From positions 45,002-109,001 of the forward strand of contig NZ_PVSS01000013.1 in assembly GCF_003025005.1 (NCBI RefSeq): a DNA stretch of 64,000 nucleotides, in the 5' to 3' direction. This DNA comes from Brumimicrobium mesophilum. Its GTDB lineage: Bacteria; Bacteroidota; Bacteroidia; Flavobacteriales_D; Crocinitomicaceae. Position 1 is the first letter of the stretch, and the number at the start of each line of letters is the position of its first letter. Positions 61,668 to 64,000 of this stretch are shown piece by piece. Below the pieces are notes generated by a model. The model was given only the letters and a program-made list of their open reading frames with translations. It did not search any database and had not been told where the DNA came from. The translations under genes and the position numbers were made by a program.

Positions 61668-62101
61668 TACAAATAAAACAATTTAGTTATGTGCCTGGCG
61701 AACATGAATCAGAAGCTGCCTCAAGTAGCTACCTGATGTCTTTAATTGCTATTATTGTTGGTCTCCCACTACCAATAGTAAATCTTATCGCGACATTGAT
61801 ATTTTACTTAGGAAATAGGAAGTCAACATATTTTGTTCGTTGGCATTGCACTCAAGCACTATTATCTCAACTTTCAATGCTATTCATAAACAGTATTGCT
61901 TTTTGGTGGTCAATAACCATTATTCTTAATGAAGAAGTAATTTCGAATAATTACATCGCTTATCTATTTGTTGTAATAGTTTTTAATTTGACTGAATTCA
62001 TCACAACTATTTATTCTGCTATTCAAACAAGGAAGGGAATTCATGTTGAATGGTGGTTTTATGGAGCATTGACTAATTTAATTTGTAAAGATAAATCATG
62101 A
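61664..62101 (+). CDS. DUF4870-like membrane protein
   Basis: 145 residues from the ATG at 61664, which overlaps the DUF2752 stop (ATGA). Three membrane helices with the DUF4870-type pattern LPIVNLIATLIFYLGNRKSTYFVRWHCTQALLSQ and FNLTEFITTIYSAIQTRKG. Function unknown. Overlaps the M48 gene start by 4 bp. Confidence 0.82.
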   Translation: MIQIKQFSYVPGEHESEAASSSYLMSLIAIIVGLPLPIVNLIATLIFYLGNRKSTYFVRWHCTQALLSQLSMLFINSIAFWWSITIILNEEVISNNYIAYLFVVIVFNLTEFITTIYSAIQTRKGIHVEWWFYGALTNLICKDKS

Positions 62102-62895
62102 AAAAAATTCTTGCACAAGGGTCAATTATAATTCTTCTATTTTTAGGAGCGTGGTTTGGTTTAAATCAGATAGACTGGGTAAAGATCTTTAAAGTTGAAA
62201 AGATAACTAACAAAACAGAAGAAAAGTTGGGTGAATTCTTTTTAGAAACTTTTGAAAACTCAGAAGAAGAAATCCAAAACATTCATTTATTGAATTCTAT
62301 TGATACAATCGTAAATCATATCTGTAGTTCTAATAATATTGATAGAGAATCGATAAAGTTTCATGTGTTTAATAATCCTGAAATCAATGCTTTTGCGTTG
62401 CCAGACGGTCATTTAATAATTAACAGCGGATTAATACTTAATTCGGATAATCAAGAAGAATTGATTGGAGTTATTTGTCACGAAATAGCGCACATTGAGT
62501 TAAATCATGTGATGAAAAAACTAATTAAAGAAGTCGGACTTTCAACTTTAATATCAATGACAACGGGGAATAGTGGGGCGGTAATTCTAAAAGAAACAGC
62601 AGGAATGCTTTCTTCATCTGCATTTGATAGAACTTTAGAAAAAGATGCTGATTTAAAAGCTGTTGAATATTTAATTAACGCAAACTTAAATCCAGAACCC
62701 TTTGCCAATTTTCTCTATAAGTTATCAGACAATGAGCATGAAGCGTCAGAATATTTAACATGGATCAGCACGCACCCTGACTCAAAGGAAAGAGCCGAAT
62801 ATGTTCTAGAACATAGCAAAAACCAATCAATATATTATGAATCTGTTCTTTCTTCCAGTACTTGGGAAAAAATGAAAATTGAATTGAACGAATGA
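62098..62895 (+). CDS. M48 family metallopeptidase (BepA/YfgC-like), secreted or anchored
   Basis: 265 residues. An N-terminal hydrophobic segment (about 4-18) acts as signal or anchor. The zincin motif is CHEIAHIELNH near residue 127, with the third ligand in DRTLEKDADLKAVEYLI near 183. Domain size fits periplasmic M48 peptidases such as LoiP/BepA. It is translationally coupled to three small membrane proteins and so may act with them. The substrate is unknown. Confidence 0.9.
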   Translation: MKKILAQGSIIILLFLGAWFGLNQIDWVKIFKVEKITNKTEEKLGEFFLETFENSEEEIQNIHLLNSIDTIVNHICSSNNIDRESIKFHVFNNPEINAFALPDGHLIINSGLILNSDNQEELIGVICHEIAHIELNHVMKKLIKEVGLSTLISMTTGNSGAVILKETAGMLSSSAFDRTLEKDADLKAVEYLINANLNPEPFANFLYKLSDNEHEASEYLTWISTHPDSKERAEYVLEHSKNQSIYYESVLSSSTWEKMKIELNE

Positions 62896-62932
62896 TTTAC
62901 TTGTAATTTAATATTAGTGCGATTTGAGTTGA

Positions 62933-63592
62933 TTATTTCAAAAACTTCCCGTACTGAAACACCCTAAAATCTATTGTGGTCATTTTTGGATTGTCAGCTT
63001 TCAATTTTTTATACAATTCCATGCTTCCAACGGCTCTATTGGCTGCTCCTGAAGGTGCGGTCAAAGAAACGGTTTTAATCACTCGATTTTCCAATTGAAA
63101 AGTGTGCACTTTTGGAACTGTTTCATTTAGTCTTTTGAGTTGAATTTCTGGATAATCTTTAATGTGTTTTCTAAAGAAATATTCTGGTCCATTTTTAGAG
63201 TTTCCGCCGGTAAATAGAAGGGTATCCACATTTTGTTGCTCTCTTAAAAGTGGAATCATTTGACGTAATTCAGCATTTTGAATTCCTATGTCTGAAGCGT
63301 CAATTTTATCTCTAAAAGCACATTCAACCATATCACAAATTCCGATTTTATGATCGTTAAAAAAATCCATGCGTTGTTGAATTGCTCTTCCCGTGTTTTC
63401 ATAAACAAGGTTCAAATCAAAAATTTTATCTATGATTTGCCACAACTGACCGTCCCGACTACCATAACAAAAATCAACATCGTCGGGCTTTAATTCTCCC
63501 GTCGTGAATCGAGGAGGAGGGAGCGTACCGACAATTAACTTGGTGGCGCCTTGCGGAATAAATGGAGGATATGGATGTTGATGTTTGAACAT
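62933..63592 (-). CDS. Uracil-DNA glycosylase superfamily protein
   Basis: 219 residues from the ATG at 63592; upstream codons in frame run into the repeat cluster and are rejected. The UDG-like fold is seen in LIVGTLPPPRF (motif 1 region), DFCYGSRDGQLWQIIDKIF, IGICDMVECAFR, TLLFTGGNSKNG and SLTAPSGAANRA (motif 2-like). It probably removes a damaged base. The subfamily is unassigned; the canonical catalytic Asp/Asn in motif 1 is not obvious. Confidence 0.78.
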   Translation of the reverse strand: MFKHQHPYPPFIPQGATKLIVGTLPPPRFTTGELKPDDVDFCYGSRDGQLWQIIDKIFDLNLVYENTGRAIQQRMDFFNDHKIGICDMVECAFRDKIDASDIGIQNAELRQMIPLLREQQNVDTLLFTGGNSKNGPEYFFRKHIKDYPEIQLKRLNETVPKVHTFQLENRVIKTVSLTAPSGAANRAVGSMELYKKLKADNPKMTTIDFRVFQYGKFLK

Positions 63593-63626
63593 TTTATAGT
63601 TAAGATGTTGGTGCAGTGTTTGTGTT

Positions 63627-63703
63627 GGGACGGTTTGCAAATTTTTGAAGAAGTACGGACGGTTTGTAAACCGTCCCACATAATTCAAGCAAACCGTCCC
63701 TAC
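63627..63703. repeat. Cluster of dispersed palindrome copies
   Basis: Three units: GGGACGGTTTGCAAA (63627-63641), the full hairpin GGACGGTTTGTAAACCGTCC (63657-63676) and GCAAACCGTCCCTAC (63689-63703). The two outer halves are complementary, so a larger nested hairpin is possible. It lies between the glycosylase gene start and the pyc stop. Confidence 0.85.
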
Positions 63704-63721
63704 TCTCCACTCAATACTGTC

Positions 63722-64000
63722 CTACTCCATTTCCACAATCAAGTCATCACTATGCACCATCGTTCCTTCTTTGATGTATATTTTCTTGATTTTTCCATCC
63801 ACGTTGGCACAAATCGTTGTTCCCATTTTCATGGCTTCAATCACAAATAAACCTTGGTTTTTGCTTACTTTATCTCCTTCTTTTACCATGATAGAAGATA
63901 ATGAACCCTGAAGAGGTGCACCTACTTCATTTGGATTGGTTTTATCTACTTTTTGATGAACAACTTTCTCAACCGTAATGGTATTGTCCTTAATGTCAGT
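63722..64000 (-). CDS. pyc: Pyruvate carboxylase, C-terminal biotin-carrier part (runs off the right edge)
   Basis: The last 92 codons of a biotin enzyme. The lipoyl/biotinyl domain reads VGAPLQGSLSSIMVKEGDKV and VIEAMKMGTTICANVDGKIKKI with the biotinylation motif AMKM, and ends DDLIVEME before TAG. The linker before it (VEKVVHQKVDKTNPNEVGAP) matches pyruvate carboxylase better than acetyl-CoA carboxylase carriers. The enzyme makes oxaloacetate from pyruvate. A decayed copy of this domain lies at 57981-58284. Confidence 0.85.
   Translation of the reverse strand, partial: TDIKDNTITVEKVVHQKVDKTNPNEVGAPLQGSLSSIMVKEGDKVSKNQGLFVIEAMKMGTTICANVDGKIKKIYIKEGTMVHSDDLIVEME

Noticed and set aside
63593..63688. 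Longer N-terminus for the uracil-DNA-glycosylase-like protein
   Set aside because: The extra 32 codons are translated from the palindrome cluster; the conserved fold starts after the ATG at 63592.

Overview
The window looks like an AT-rich chromosomal segment of a member of the Bacteroidota, most likely Flavobacteriales. A Crocinitomicaceae/Fluviicola-like relative is my guess, not something I can prove. Four things point there: many genes have the Bacteroidota-type promoter box TAnnTTTG, Shine-Dalgarno signals are largely absent, typical families are present (DUF4175 giant protein, CHU_C/type IX secretion C-terminal domain, Reg_prop sensor, Bacteroidota-style DUF983 and PPK2), and start-proximal AT-rich leaders are the rule. 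Three sites matching the ParB-binding parS consensus lie within about 2 kb around mnmG and ybeY, so the left end is probably close to the chromosome origin.

Layout. 0-12 kb is mostly core: a polyphosphate pair (ppx-like, ppk2), a methyltransferase, mnmG, ybeY, an RsbW-like kinase, a 1116-residue DUF4175 membrane protein, gltX-folB, tRNA-Cys and a universal stress protein. 12-28 kb holds a sensor/adenylate cyclase/HD fusion, ferritin, RNase R, rpiB, a LytTR regulator, a TlpA-like protein, an ECF sigma factor with a membrane partner carrying a CHU_C domain, a decayed outer-membrane gene, pdxA and an M42 peptidase.

28-38 kb is accessory in character: an ATPase plus PIN-like pair behind a very good promoter, several small secreted or unknown proteins including one with an ExbD-like tail, a divergent DUF983/AraC pair with apparently leaderless starts, a frameshifted gene, a tryptophan-dioxygenase-like/SnoaL fusion and a PAS histidine kinase. 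38-51 kb has rsmI, an oxidoreductase, glycosyltransferases with two large membrane proteins, small envelope proteins and a bile-acid-symporter-family transporter.

51-64 kb is the most unusual part. A 966-residue protein made of amphipathic helical repeats ends in a DUF4157-like HELCH zincin domain and is translationally coupled (TAATG) to a 214-residue protein with a caspase/CHAT-like His-Cys dyad. Around it lie gene debris (rhomboid C-terminus, a second copy of the caspase-like gene's 3' end, a diverged copy of the biotin domain of the pyc gene that enters from the right edge) and members of a dispersed GGACGGTTTGCAAACCGTCC palindrome family. An M48 peptidase gene and a four-gene small-membrane-protein/M48 operon follow, then a uracil-DNA-glycosylase-like gene.
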